Source: an uncultured Succiniclasticum sp.
Lineage (GTDB): Bacteria > Bacillota > Negativicutes > Acidaminococcales > Acidaminococcaceae
Reading direction: 5' to 3'
Assembly: GCA_900544275.1 (NCBI GenBank)
Contig: UQUU01000005.1
Coordinates: 142,039 to 206,038 of the forward strand
Length of the DNA stretch: 64,000 nt
Under the pieces are notes generated by a model. That model had not been told where the DNA came from and did no database searches. It saw nothing but the letters and a program-made list of their open reading frames with translations. Below are positions 7,923 to 16,154 of the stretch, one piece after another (within the stretch, counting starts at the first letter, position 1; each line of letters opens with the position of its first letter). A program made the position numbers and the translations under genes.

Positions 7923-8843
7923 ATGCCTAATCCACGCGAGATTCATCGGCACATGCGCAGCGTCCGTAATATTCAGCAGATTACCAAGGCCATGAAAATG
8001 GTTGCTGCCGCGCGTTTGCGCCGTGCGCAGGAAAAAGCCGCATCCACTCGTCCTTTTGCTGACAAGATCGAACGTATCCTGCTGACTGCCGTAGGCGATA
8101 AATTTGCTGTAGGGGACTTATCTGAGCAGGAACTTCCTTTGTTGGCGGATCGTCCTGTGCGACGTATTGGTTTTATTGTAGTTGCTGCTGATAAGGGACT
8201 GGCCGGTCCTTATAATTCCAATGTTTTAAAGCATGCGGCAGCTGAGCTTGCAGAAACAGAAAATTATTATCTAATTACTGTGGGCCGCAAGGCAAAAGAA
8301 TTTTTCCAGCATCGTGGTTTTGACGTAGCAAAAGATTATTTCGGCTTGTCTGATAAACCAAATTTTGATTACGCGGAGCAAATCGCGAAGATAGCAACGG
8401 AAGCCTTTTCTTCCGGTGAGGTGGATGAAATTAAGTTGATTTCTACTCGGTTTAAATCTGCTTTATCTTATACGCCGGAAACCATAGAACTGATGCCGGT
8501 TCGTCCTTTCCAGTTAGAAACGGGAGAGCCAGGTAGGATATCTGAGGGTGAGAGTGTTAAAAGCGCTACTAAAGCAAGTGCTGATGTGATTTTTGAGCCA
8601 TCCGCCCAAGAATTATTGGCAGAGTTACTGCCGTATTTTGTCAAAACCAGAATTTATGCCGCGCTGATGCAGTCAGCCGCAAGTGAACTCGGCGCCCGGA
8701 TGACAGCCATGTCTTCGGCTACCGATAATGCGAGTGATTTACTTAGATCTTTAGAGTTATCATACAATAAAGCTCGTCAAGCAGGCATTACTCGTGAAAT
8801 TAACGAAATTGTTGGCGGAGCGGAAGCTCTGCAGGAAAACTAA
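7923..8843 (+). CDS. atpG: F1Fo ATP synthase subunit gamma
   Basis: Central rotor shaft of F1. The 306-residue protein has the conserved N-terminal helix (REIHRHMRSVRNIQQITKAMKMVAAARLR pattern, residues ~4-32) and C-terminal helix (ALMQSAASELGARMTAM ... YNKARQAGITREI). It is about 20 residues longer than usual because of a polar, Gly/Ser/Lys-rich loop near residues 195-220. Codon use is more AT-rich than in the flanking atpA and atpD. Seven bases separate it from atpA. Confidence 0.97.
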   Translation: MPNPREIHRHMRSVRNIQQITKAMKMVAAARLRRAQEKAASTRPFADKIERILLTAVGDKFAVGDLSEQELPLLADRPVRRIGFIVVAADKGLAGPYNSNVLKHAAAELAETENYYLITVGRKAKEFFQHRGFDVAKDYFGLSDKPNFDYAEQIAKIATEAFSSGEVDEIKLISTRFKSALSYTPETIELMPVRPFQLETGEPGRISEGESVKSATKASADVIFEPSAQELLAELLPYFVKTRIYAALMQSAASELGARMTAMSSATDNASDLLRSLELSYNKARQAGITREINEIVGGAEALQEN

Positions 8844-8859
8844 GGGAGGAAAATTATAG

Positions 8860-10269
8860 ATGACTGGTAAGATAGTACAAGTCGTTGGCCCTGTTGTCGA
8901 CATTAAATTTCCGCCAAATGGCCTGCCTGCAATTTATAACGCGATCAAGATCGACGGTGTAGTAGGAAATGGGCAGGAAGTCCATTTGACTACCGAAGTT
9001 ATGCAGCACATCGGCAACGACGTGGTTCGTTCCGTTGCCATGAGCTCTACCGACGGCTTGGTACGCGGTATGGAAGCAGTAGACACCGGAGCTCCTATTC
9101 GTGTTCCCGTAGGCCCCGGTACCTTGGGTCGTATCTTCAATGTATTGGGCGAAACCGTTGACCATGATGATACCCCGGTTGAGGCGGATGATTACTGGCC
9201 GATCCACAGACCGGCTCCGAAGTTTGAAGAACAGTCTACGACAGCTGAAATGCTGGAAACCGGTATTAAAGTTATCGATCTGATCGAGCCTTACGCTCTG
9301 GGCGGTAAGGTTGGTCTGTTCGGCGGCGCCGGCGTAGGCAAAACTGTTATTATTATGGAACTGATCCACAACATCGCTACGGCGCATGGCGGCTACTCCG
9401 TATTCTCCGGTGTAGGCGAACGCACCCGTGAAGGCAATGACCTGTGGAACGAAATGAAAGAATCCGGCGTTATCAATAAAACCTGCCTGGTTTACGGGCA
9501 GATGAACGAACCGCCCGGAGCACGTATGCGCGTAGGTCTGACCGGTCTGACCATGGCGGAATATTTCCGTGATGTATCCGGTCAGGACGTTCTGTTATTC
9601 GTAGACAACATCTTCCGTTTCATCCAGGCCGGTTCGGAAGTATCCGCTCTGTTGGGCCGTATGCCGTCTGCGGTAGGTTATCAGCCTACTTTGGCAAACG
9701 ATATTGGCGCATTGCAGGAGCGTATCGCTTCTACCACCAAAGGTTCCATCACGTCTGTTCAGGCCGTTTATGTACCTGCGGATGACTTGACTGACCCGGC
9801 TCCGGCAGGCACTTTCGCCCATCTGGATGCTACCACCAACCTGTCCCGTCAGATCGCGGAATTGGGGCTGTACCCGGCCGTAGATCCGTTGGACTCTACC
9901 AGCCGTATTCTGGACCCGCTGGTTGTTGGTGAAGAACATTATAAAGTAGCCCGCGGGGTACAGGCGATCCTGCAGCGTTACAAAGAATTACAGGATATCA
10001 TCGCGATCCTGGGCATGGAAGAATTATCTGAAGAAGATAAGATCACCGTTGCCCGCGCGCGTAAAATTCAGCGTTTCCTGTCGCAGCCTTTCTTCGTCGG
10101 CGAACAGTTCACCGGTACCCCTGGTCAGTATGTTCCCTTGAAGGAAACGATCCGCGGCTTTAAGGAAATTCTGGAAGGCAAACATGATGATCTGCCGGAA
10201 GGCGCATTCTATATGGTTGGTACCATCGATGCGGCCGTAGAAAAAGCAAAGACCATGAAAGCGGAGTGA
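8860..10269 (+). CDS. atpD: F1Fo ATP synthase subunit beta
   Basis: Catalytic subunit of F1, 469 residues. Walker A GGAGVGKT at 155-162, the GERTREGNDL catalytic Glu block near 185, and the ELSEED lever near residue 390 are intact. The ATG at 8860 follows GGGAGG with a proper spacer. Gene order gamma-beta-epsilon is canonical. Confidence 0.98.
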   Translation: MTGKIVQVVGPVVDIKFPPNGLPAIYNAIKIDGVVGNGQEVHLTTEVMQHIGNDVVRSVAMSSTDGLVRGMEAVDTGAPIRVPVGPGTLGRIFNVLGETVDHDDTPVEADDYWPIHRPAPKFEEQSTTAEMLETGIKVIDLIEPYALGGKVGLFGGAGVGKTVIIMELIHNIATAHGGYSVFSGVGERTREGNDLWNEMKESGVINKTCLVYGQMNEPPGARMRVGLTGLTMAEYFRDVSGQDVLLFVDNIFRFIQAGSEVSALLGRMPSAVGYQPTLANDIGALQERIASTTKGSITSVQAVYVPADDLTDPAPAGTFAHLDATTNLSRQIAELGLYPAVDPLDSTSRILDPLVVGEEHYKVARGVQAILQRYKELQDIIAILGMEELSEEDKITVARARKIQRFLSQPFFVGEQFTGTPGQYVPLKETIRGFKEILEGKHDDLPEGAFYMVGTIDAAVEKAKTMKAE

Positions 10270-10273
10270 GCCT

Positions 10274-10696
10274 ATGGCTAATTTAATGCATTTAGACGTT
10301 CTGTCTCCGGATGCCTATGTGTTTCAGGCAGATAATATTTCGTATGTAGAAGCGCAGACCACCAATGGCGGCGTAGGCATTTTGCCCCGTCATGCTACGA
10401 TGGTGGCCGCCCTTGATCAGGCGCCGTTGAAGTACCGCGATGAGCAGGGCACCGCGCATTATCTGTGTGTAGACGGCGGCTTTCTGGAAGTCAAGGAAAA
10501 CAAAGTCACAATCTTAAGTGTGGCGGCAGAAACTGCTGAAAGCATTGATACGGCTAAAGCCCAGACCGATCTGGACCGCGCGCAGGCTAAAATTGATAAT
10601 CCCGGCGAGGGATTTGATTTGCCGGAAGTGCTGAAAGATCTCAAAAGGGCCAAGGCTCGTCTGAAAACTGTGCAGTTGGCTGGCGCCCGTGGATAA
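10274..10696 (+). CDS. atpC: F1Fo ATP synthase subunit epsilon
   Basis: A 140-residue epsilon subunit with the N-terminal beta sandwich (ILPRHATMVAAL block at ~35-46) and a C-terminal helical hairpin rich in Lys, Ala and Arg, which in this family can inhibit ATP hydrolysis. It starts four bases after atpD and is followed by a clear terminator, so it ends the operon. Confidence 0.96.
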   Translation: MANLMHLDVLSPDAYVFQADNISYVEAQTTNGGVGILPRHATMVAALDQAPLKYRDEQGTAHYLCVDGGFLEVKENKVTILSVAAETAESIDTAKAQTDLDRAQAKIDNPGEGFDLPEVLKDLKRAKARLKTVQLAGARG

Positions 10697-10709
10697 CTTT
10701 TGATGCGCA

Positions 10710-10745
10710 AGGCATCCTGCATGTATTGTGCGGGATGCCTTTTTC
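10710..10745 (+). terminator. Rho-independent terminator of the atp operon
   Basis: A 12-pair stem (10710-10721 with 10729-10740, outer part AGGCATCC/GGATGCCT, one G-T pair) with a seven-base loop and a T tract at 10740-10745. Confidence 0.9.
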
Positions 10746-10935
10746 CTTATTTAGAAAATTTTGGGTTGATTTAAGCGTTTTACGCTGTTTCAGACTTGGA
10801 TTTCAGCTTGATGAAAAGTAGTGTTATGCTGTTTCAATTTGAGAAAGTTTTATAGTTATTTACTGTGTTTTAAGTTGTTTTTGCTTATTGCACTGAATTT
10901 TATCGCGAGACCCTTCTGTGGGGAGGAGGATTGAA

Positions 10936-11118
10936 ATGCGAGATGTGATGCAGGCCGTAACCGGCAATAAGATGCTGGATTTGAAACGGGAACTCCATGA
11001 TCTGCGCCAGTTACTGGCTAAGGCGGATGATCCGGATAAGATTAAGGTTTTGAAAAAAACGATTTCGGAAAAGGAAACGTATTATAATATTTTAGCGGAT
11101 AGAGCGAGAGTGCAATAA
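10936..11118 (+). CDS. Small uncharacterised protein, 60 aa
   Basis: Short charged, helical protein with heptad-like leucines; no domain recognised. The ATG at 10936 is chosen because the strong GGGAGGAGG (10921-10929) sits six bases before it; an upstream GTG at 10918 would place that site inside the gene. Its stop overlaps the ATG of the next gene (ATAATG), which indicates a translationally coupled pair. The 170 bases before it are AT-rich and may hold a promoter, but no convincing -35/-10 pair was found. Confidence 0.7.
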   Translation: MRDVMQAVTGNKMLDLKRELHDLRQLLAKADDPDKIKVLKKTISEKETYYNILADRARVQ

Positions 11119-11561
11119 TGGAATGGAAATCTCTGTGGGTCTGGGTGCGGCTGTGTATGGCTTGTGCCCTGACGTACTATGTATATAAGGATTCACTGAA
11201 ACGCAGTATACCCTATCGTAACCTGTGGATCATCGTGACGTTTGTGTTTTTTCCTTCTTTTTTGGCCTATTTGTATTATCGTCATCATGTACGTAAACAG
11301 GGGCAGATATCCAATTTATACAAGCGGGAATCCGAACTGAGGGTAAAACTGGAGGAGCAGCGGATTCGTATTCAGGAAGAACAACGGGCCTGGAAAGCGC
11401 AGAAAGAAATTGAAATGGCCCAGAATAAGGTAACGGAAGAAGATCTGGAGCTGGCCCGGCGTAAGCGGGCAGAAGATAAAGCCCGCCGTATGAGTGAATT
11501 GGCTGAGGAACGCCGGCTGCAGGAAGAAGCGGCGGAAGAACTGTTTCGCCTGAAGAAGTAG
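11118..11561 (+). CDS. Uncharacterised membrane protein with coiled-coil tail, 147 aa
   Basis: Two hydrophobic segments at about residues 5-22 and 36-54 are followed by a long, highly charged stretch (~60-147) rich in Glu, Arg and Lys with coiled-coil periodicity. This predicts a cytoplasmic rod anchored in the inner membrane, but no family is recognised. It overlaps the preceding 60-residue gene by one base, so the two are probably made together. It stands between the atp operon and an AT-rich island. Confidence 0.7.
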   Translation: MEWKSLWVWVRLCMACALTYYVYKDSLKRSIPYRNLWIIVTFVFFPSFLAYLYYRHHVRKQGQISNLYKRESELRVKLEEQRIRIQEEQRAWKAQKEIEMAQNKVTEEDLELARRKRAEDKARRMSELAEERRLQEEAAEELFRLKK

Positions 11562-11659
11562 GGTCTGCTGTCAGGATCTGCTTAATGCGGTGTTTTGTAA
11601 GCCGGCAACAGACGGTGTTGGTTTTCAAGAATTCGAATCAAGTTATATCAGAATAATTA

Positions 11660-11694
11660 TCAAAGCGTAACAGGTGCGTTGACAGTTAAGATTC
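11660..11694 (+). repeat. 35-nt direct repeat, left copy
   Basis: Matches 14685-14719 at 30 of 35 positions in the same orientation (identical core TGCGTTGA-Y-AGTTAAGATTC). The two copies bracket the AT-rich island. They may be ends of an insertion element or a recombination scar. Confidence 0.7.
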
Positions 11695-11719
11695 CAAAAT
11701 TACAATATGGAGGGATAGC

Positions 11720-12619
11720 GTGAAATATTTGTTTGCAGTGCTTCGTGAAATGCGAATTCATCAATATACCAAGAATATTCTGGTATTTGCAGGCCTATTG
11801 TTTGGTGGTAAGGTTTTCCAGACAAATGCTTTACTTCCAAACTTTCTGATGTTTGCCGCATTTTGCTTTACAGCAAGTGGCATTTATTTTATGAATGATT
11901 TGCTAGACATTGAGAAAGACCAAAAAGATCCAAAAAAGTCGAAACGTCCGATTGCCGCCGGGGAAATTTCTCAACGAAATGCGGCAATCATCTCCATATC
12001 GCTCCTTATGGGAGGAATTCTGCTTGCATTACAGATTTCTGTTGCTTGCACGAGTTTACTCCTTTCTTACATTGTGGTAAATCTTTTTTACAGCTTTTGC
12101 GGTAAACATATTGTAATTCTGGATATTATGCTAATCTCTTACGGATTTGTGATTCGTGCGGTTTCTGGTGTAGTGGCAATTGAGAGCGAAATTACAACAT
12201 GGTTTTTACTCTGTATCATGTTTTTATCTTTATTTCTAGCACTTGGAAAACGGAGAAATGAGTTTTGCGTGATGCTTATGCTTCAAAAAGAGAGAAACTC
12301 AGCCGATGGATATGGGAGAAAGGTTCTCAGACAATATAATCTTCCTTTTATTGACTCTTTGCTTAACATTGTAACTGCAGCGGCATTGGTATGTTATGCA
12401 TTGTTTGCAATGGAAGCACGGGAAAAGATGGGATTTTTATTTACGATTCCCATCGTTGCCTATGGCCTTTTCTATTATCTTTATATTATTTATGCTAAAG
12501 GAGAAGGTGGAGCACCAGATGAGCTGCTCTATAAGGATCGCACACTGGTTTTTATCGTGTTAGTATATTTTTTGGTTGTCTTCTTCATTCGGAATGTGCG
12601 CTTCGAGGTGATAGGATGA
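11720..12619 (+). CDS. UbiA-family prenyltransferase, decaprenyl-phosphate phosphoribosyltransferase-like
   Basis: A 299-residue protein with about eight to nine membrane segments. The N-terminal pattern MRIHQYTKNILVF and the acidic motif NDLLDIEKDQKDP followed by KRPIAAG are those of the UbiA branch that includes DPPR synthase, which transfers 5-phosphoribose from PRPP to a polyprenyl phosphate. The second acidic motif, in the SYGFVIRAVSG region, is only partly kept. SD GGAGGGATAG precedes an in-frame GTG-type start at 11720. The next gene overlaps by four bases and is a lipid phosphatase-like protein, consistent with a two-step pathway to polyprenyl-phosphoryl ribose. Codon use is AT-rich, unlike the neighbours, suggesting transfer. 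Confidence 0.82.
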   Translation: MKYLFAVLREMRIHQYTKNILVFAGLLFGGKVFQTNALLPNFLMFAAFCFTASGIYFMNDLLDIEKDQKDPKKSKRPIAAGEISQRNAAIISISLLMGGILLALQISVACTSLLLSYIVVNLFYSFCGKHIVILDIMLISYGFVIRAVSGVVAIESEITTWFLLCIMFLSLFLALGKRRNEFCVMLMLQKERNSADGYGRKVLRQYNLPFIDSLLNIVTAAALVCYALFAMEAREKMGFLFTIPIVAYGLFYYLYIIYAKGEGGAPDELLYKDRTLVFIVLVYFLVVFFIRNVRFEVIG

Positions 12620-13008
12620 AATATTTTTTTTTGCCCTTTGTCGCATGGTTCATTGCTGGTACATGCAAATTTTTTATAAACTGTATACGCCAACGAAGGA
12701 TTGCCTTGGATTTGATCGGCTATGGAGGGTTTCCAAGCACACATACAACTGTAATTGCATCAGCGGTATTTCTATTAGGTTTTGAAGAAGGAATGGACAA
12801 CCCTATTTTCAGCTTTAGTTTATCTGTTCTGCTTCTCTTTTGCATTGATGCGCATGGGCTTCGTCGTAAGATTGGTGCACATGCCGAGCAGCTGAATCGA
12901 TTGCAACAGAATGTTAAGTTACGAGAACGAATGGGGCATAACTGGCTGGAGATTTTCGGTGGCTTGGTACTTGGGATGGCAATTGCATGGGGATTTTATA
13001 TTTTATAG
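12616..13008 (+). CDS. Divergent PAP2 (DUF212) family membrane phosphatase-like protein
   Basis: A 130-residue membrane protein with FPSTHTT near residue 38, a DAHGLRRKIGAHAEQLN block in the middle and LRERMGHNWLEIFGGLVLG near the C-terminus; these are the DUF212 (YuiD-like) signatures, a divergent branch of acid phosphatase/PAP2 enzymes. It overlaps the UbiA-family gene by four bases. In mycobacteria a PAP2-like enzyme is proposed to remove the 5-phosphate from DPPR, so an equivalent role here is a reasonable inference, not shown by sequence alone. Confidence 0.78.
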   Translation: MKYFFLPFVAWFIAGTCKFFINCIRQRRIALDLIGYGGFPSTHTTVIASAVFLLGFEEGMDNPIFSFSLSVLLLFCIDAHGLRRKIGAHAEQLNRLQQNVKLRERMGHNWLEIFGGLVLGMAIAWGFYIL

Positions 13009-13048
13009 GCTATGGTTATTACATAAAAGGACAGGAGCGTGTTTCTGA

Positions 13049-14127
13049 TTGAATCAAACTAAAGAAGAAAAAATTCGTGCTATTTTACACAAACTCATGC
13101 TGCTTTTTTTGATTTTAGTAGTAACAGCATCTTCTTATTGCGGTTTTTTTTCCAAATGGTCATTTCGAGATGGTGCAGAAAGCTTTGGTATTGAGGCAAT
13201 GCTATCGCAAACTGCACGTCGCCCATTTGTGCATCGTCAGCTTATACCGGCCATGGCGCGCGAGGTTGAATCGCTTTTACCTTCACATACAAAAGAAAAA
13301 TTGCAGCATAAATTAGAACTGCAAAAACCAATCGAAGGGATTTATGCAAGAGCAGAAATTCCCCCTTCCTATCGCATCGAATACTACTTGGTTTTTATCT
13401 TCTCCTTCGTATTCTTTTTTGCAAGCATTTGTATGCTACGCCGAATTTTAATCACTGTCACTGAGAGCGAAAATGCAGGTACACTTGGTGCTTTCCTCTT
13501 TGCCATTCTCGTTCCTTTTTTTGAAAATATGGGAGGATACTTCTATGACCTCGGTGAACTGTTCTTTTTCTTTGCAGCGATAAACTTTGCTCTGCAAGGA
13601 AATTGGTTGTTGCTTCTCATTTTAACACCTTTTGCAACAGCGAATAAGGAAGCCTTTTTCTTCTTTTTAATTACACTCCTCCCATTGTACGCGAAAAAGA
13701 TTGAGACGAAAAAGCACTGCTGGCCGTAGGAAGCTGTGTACTTGCATCAGGCCTGACTTATCTGTGGGTGCGTTCTTTGTATACTGGAAATTCTGGTGGA
13801 ATGGTAGAGTTCCAGCTTATGAAACATATTAACGCACTATTTCAACTTAAGGACTATTATGTGACTTCAACAGTTTATGGAATGCCTATGGGAGCGGGTT
13901 TCTTTTTCTTGCACGTTGCCTATGCCGCATGGATTGTACGCTATAGTTGGAAGTTACTTCCTGCCCACTGGAAACAGCATGCCTATATTGCCTTGGGTGT
14001 TAATTTGCCATTATACTTATTATTTTGTTTTCCATCTGAACTAAGAAATCTTAGTATGCTTTACCCCACCTTTACTATTCTGATGTCATATTATATTCGC
14101 GATCTTTTACGAAAAGAATATGAATAA
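13049..14127 (+). pseudogene. Frameshifted multi-spanning membrane protein (GT-C-like)
   Basis: Two frames make one protein: 13049-13729 (226 residues, ending KKHCWP) and the next frame, open from 13705 and continuing to 14127. The break lies at an A5 tract at 13709-13713; one more A would join the frames smoothly as ...ETKKALLAVGSC.... The combined product of ~359 residues has many hydrophobic segments and the block RRPFVHRQLIPAMA near residue 53, a pattern common in GT-C-like membrane glycosyltransferases. It may be inactivated, phase-variable, or a sequencing error. A substrate made by the two upstream genes would fit its position. Confidence 0.7.
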
Positions 14128-14328
14128 GCAGGCTTCGTTGAACAAGAAAAATAGTAATCTAATTGACGAATCGCTAAAACGTACTCATAAATAGCAGATT
14201 CCCAAGGTGAATCCAGCGGCCAGTCGGGGTGTTCTTTGTATACTGCCGGTGCCCACCGTTTTTCACAGTTCTTGCAAGTAGTCGTGTCGTGGAATGCACA
14301 TATCTTCGTGAAGCGGTACTTGGCGGAG

Positions 14329-14451
14329 TCTGCTTATACGGTGTAGAAAGTAGAGAACTTTGTCAACAACCTTCCCCATAAGATGTTCGACGAACACACA
14401 CCAAAAGAGTCTTTCCTTGAGCAACTTTTTCAACTTGCCCCGGCTACATAA
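14329..14451 (+). mobile_element. Degraded IS30-family transposase C-terminal remnant
   Basis: The plus-strand frame reads SAYTV-stop-KVENFVNNLPHKMF followed by DEHTPKESFLEQL and a TAA at 14449. This resembles the end of IS30-family transposases, where a fINnrPRK-x-L-x-y-x-tP-x-e-x-F block occurs. It has an internal stop, changed key residues (PHK for PRK) and no upstream catalytic part, so it is only a relic. Confidence 0.5.
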
Positions 14452-14684
14452 TTTTTTCACTGACTGGGCAATTTGCTATTACAATTAACTTAAAAAAACA
14501 GCTTAAAATCAATGACCTATAACGAAGAAAAGCTTGCCCTGATTTGCCGCATGCTCAAGCATACCGGAGTGTGTGTATGGGTTAGCATAAGTATAGATGA
14601 TGTATAAATTGTGGCTATACCTGAAGATTCAGAAGCCTGTGCGAACAGATACGAAAGCCAGGCTATAAAAAGCCAAGGATTCAC

Positions 14685-14719
14685 TCAAAGTGCAACATAT
14701 GCGTTGATAGTTAAGATTC
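14685..14719 (+). repeat. 35-nt direct repeat, right copy
   Basis: Same orientation and 30 of 35 bases identical to 11660-11694; see that entry. Confidence 0.7.
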
Positions 14720-14856
14720 GTAAGAGCAGATTTCACAGTATTTTCCTTGCGTTGTTTCCTGTAAAAATGCTATTATAAATAGTACGAAATTCCTTATAAT
14801 TACTCTGGATAATTATTTCCAACGCTGTATCTTACAGCAAAATGGGAGGTATCTTG

Positions 14857-16131
14857 GTGGATAAATTAATCGTCAAAGGCGGCAACCGTCTGGTCGGTAC
14901 TGTTAAGACCAGCGGCGCTAAAAATGCGGTGCTGCCGATTATTGCGGCATCGATTTTAGGGGAATCTCCCAGCCGTTTAGATGAGATTCCTCAGCTGGAG
15001 GACGTAAAGACGATCTGCGGCGTACTGGAACATTTGGGTGTCAGAGTGGACCGTAGCGAGCCGCATGTGCTGCAGATGGATACCTCGAATATTACAGCGT
15101 ATGAAGCGCCGTACAATCTGGTGCGGACGATGCGTGCTTCTTTTGTTGTATTGGGGCCTTTGCTGGCTCGTATGGGACATGCCCGTATCTCCCAGCCAGG
15201 GGGCTGCGCCATTGGCAGTCGGCCTATCGATCTGCATTTAAAGGGCTTTGAGGCCTTGGGTGCTACCATTACTCAGGATCATGGTTTTATTGATGCGGTA
15301 GCGCCGAACGGCCTGAAGGGGGCGGACATCTATCTGGATTTTCCCAGTGTAGGGGCGACGGAGAATATTATGATGGCTGCCTGCCTGGCGGAAGGCGTGA
15401 CCACGTTGGAAAATCCGGCGGAAGAACCGGAAATTGTGGACCTGGCCAACTACCTGAATCAGATGGGGGCCCGGGTGCGAGGCGCCGGCACCGATGTGAT
15501 CAGGATTGAAGGCGTACAGCATATGCATGGCTGCGACCATACGGTAATACCTGACCGGATCGAAGCGGGGACGTATATGATCGCGGCAGCGATGACTCAC
15601 GGCGATATTATCATTGAAAATGTGTTAGCCGAACACCAGAAACCGTTGCTGGCCAAATTACGGGAGGCGGGGGTCCTGATTGAAGAGGATATTGACCGCA
15701 TTCATGTGTCCTGCCCGGGACCGTTGAAAGGAATCAATGTGAAAACCATGCCTTATCCGGGTTTTCCTACGGACATGCAGCCCCAGATCATGGCTATGAT
15801 GACCATCAGCGAAGGGCGCAGCAACTTGATCGAAACGGTATTTGAAAATCGCTTTATGCATGTGGTGGAGATGAATCGCATGGGTGCTAATATTGCGACG
15901 ACAGGTGCCAGAGCCGCGTTGATCGAGGGTCCCTCTCAGCTTACCGGCTGTGAAGTCAACGCCACGGACCTGCGGGCCGGAGCGGCGATGATTCTGTCGG
16001 GCCTGGTAGCGGAAGGAACCACTACAATCGGCAATCTGCATCATATTGACAGAGGTTACGAAGATATTGTGGGCAAGCTTCAGGCACTGGGTGCGGATAT
16101 TCAAAGAATCACAGTAACCGAACAAGACTAA
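14857..16131 (+). CDS. murA: UDP-N-acetylglucosamine 1-carboxyvinyltransferase
   Basis: First committed enzyme of peptidoglycan synthesis; joins phosphoenolpyruvate to UDP-GlcNAc. The 424-residue product begins with the family's DKLIVKGG and has Lys22 in SGAKNA, and the catalytic Cys117 in PGGCAIGSRP (the residue attacked by fosfomycin) is kept. The GTG at 14857 is chosen because GGGAGGT (14844-14850) sits seven bases before it; the in-frame ATG at 14842 would overlap that site. Followed after 23 bases by an mreB-type gene, as in the Bacillus murAA-mbl neighbourhood. Confidence 0.97.
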   Translation: MDKLIVKGGNRLVGTVKTSGAKNAVLPIIAASILGESPSRLDEIPQLEDVKTICGVLEHLGVRVDRSEPHVLQMDTSNITAYEAPYNLVRTMRASFVVLGPLLARMGHARISQPGGCAIGSRPIDLHLKGFEALGATITQDHGFIDAVAPNGLKGADIYLDFPSVGATENIMMAACLAEGVTTLENPAEEPEIVDLANYLNQMGARVRGAGTDVIRIEGVQHMHGCDHTVIPDRIEAGTYMIAAAMTHGDIIIENVLAEHQKPLLAKLREAGVLIEEDIDRIHVSCPGPLKGINVKTMPYPGFPTDMQPQIMAMMTISEGRSNLIETVFENRFMHVVEMNRMGANIATTGARAALIEGPSQLTGCEVNATDLRAGAAMILSGLVAEGTTTIGNLHHIDRGYEDIVGKLQALGADIQRITVTEQD

Positions 16132-16154
16132 TAGTTAATATAAGGAGAGCGTTT

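Larger units (their letters stand above)
14128..14856. other. Long gap without an intact gene; decayed sequence
   Basis: About 730 bases between the broken membrane gene and murA. It holds a degraded IS30-like transposase end (14329-14451, + strand), a start-less open stretch on the - strand (14095-14333), and the right copy of the 35-nt repeat (14685-14719). A weak possible murA promoter (TTGTTT at 14752, TATAAA at 14774, 16-base spacer) lies just before the gene. The rest shows nothing recognisable. Confidence 0.6.

Noticed and set aside
13700..13720. Programmed -1 frameshift in the broken membrane gene
   Set aside because: The slippery heptamer is G-AAA-AAG, not A-AAA-AAG, and no downstream stimulating hairpin is seen; mutation, slippage or read error is more likely.
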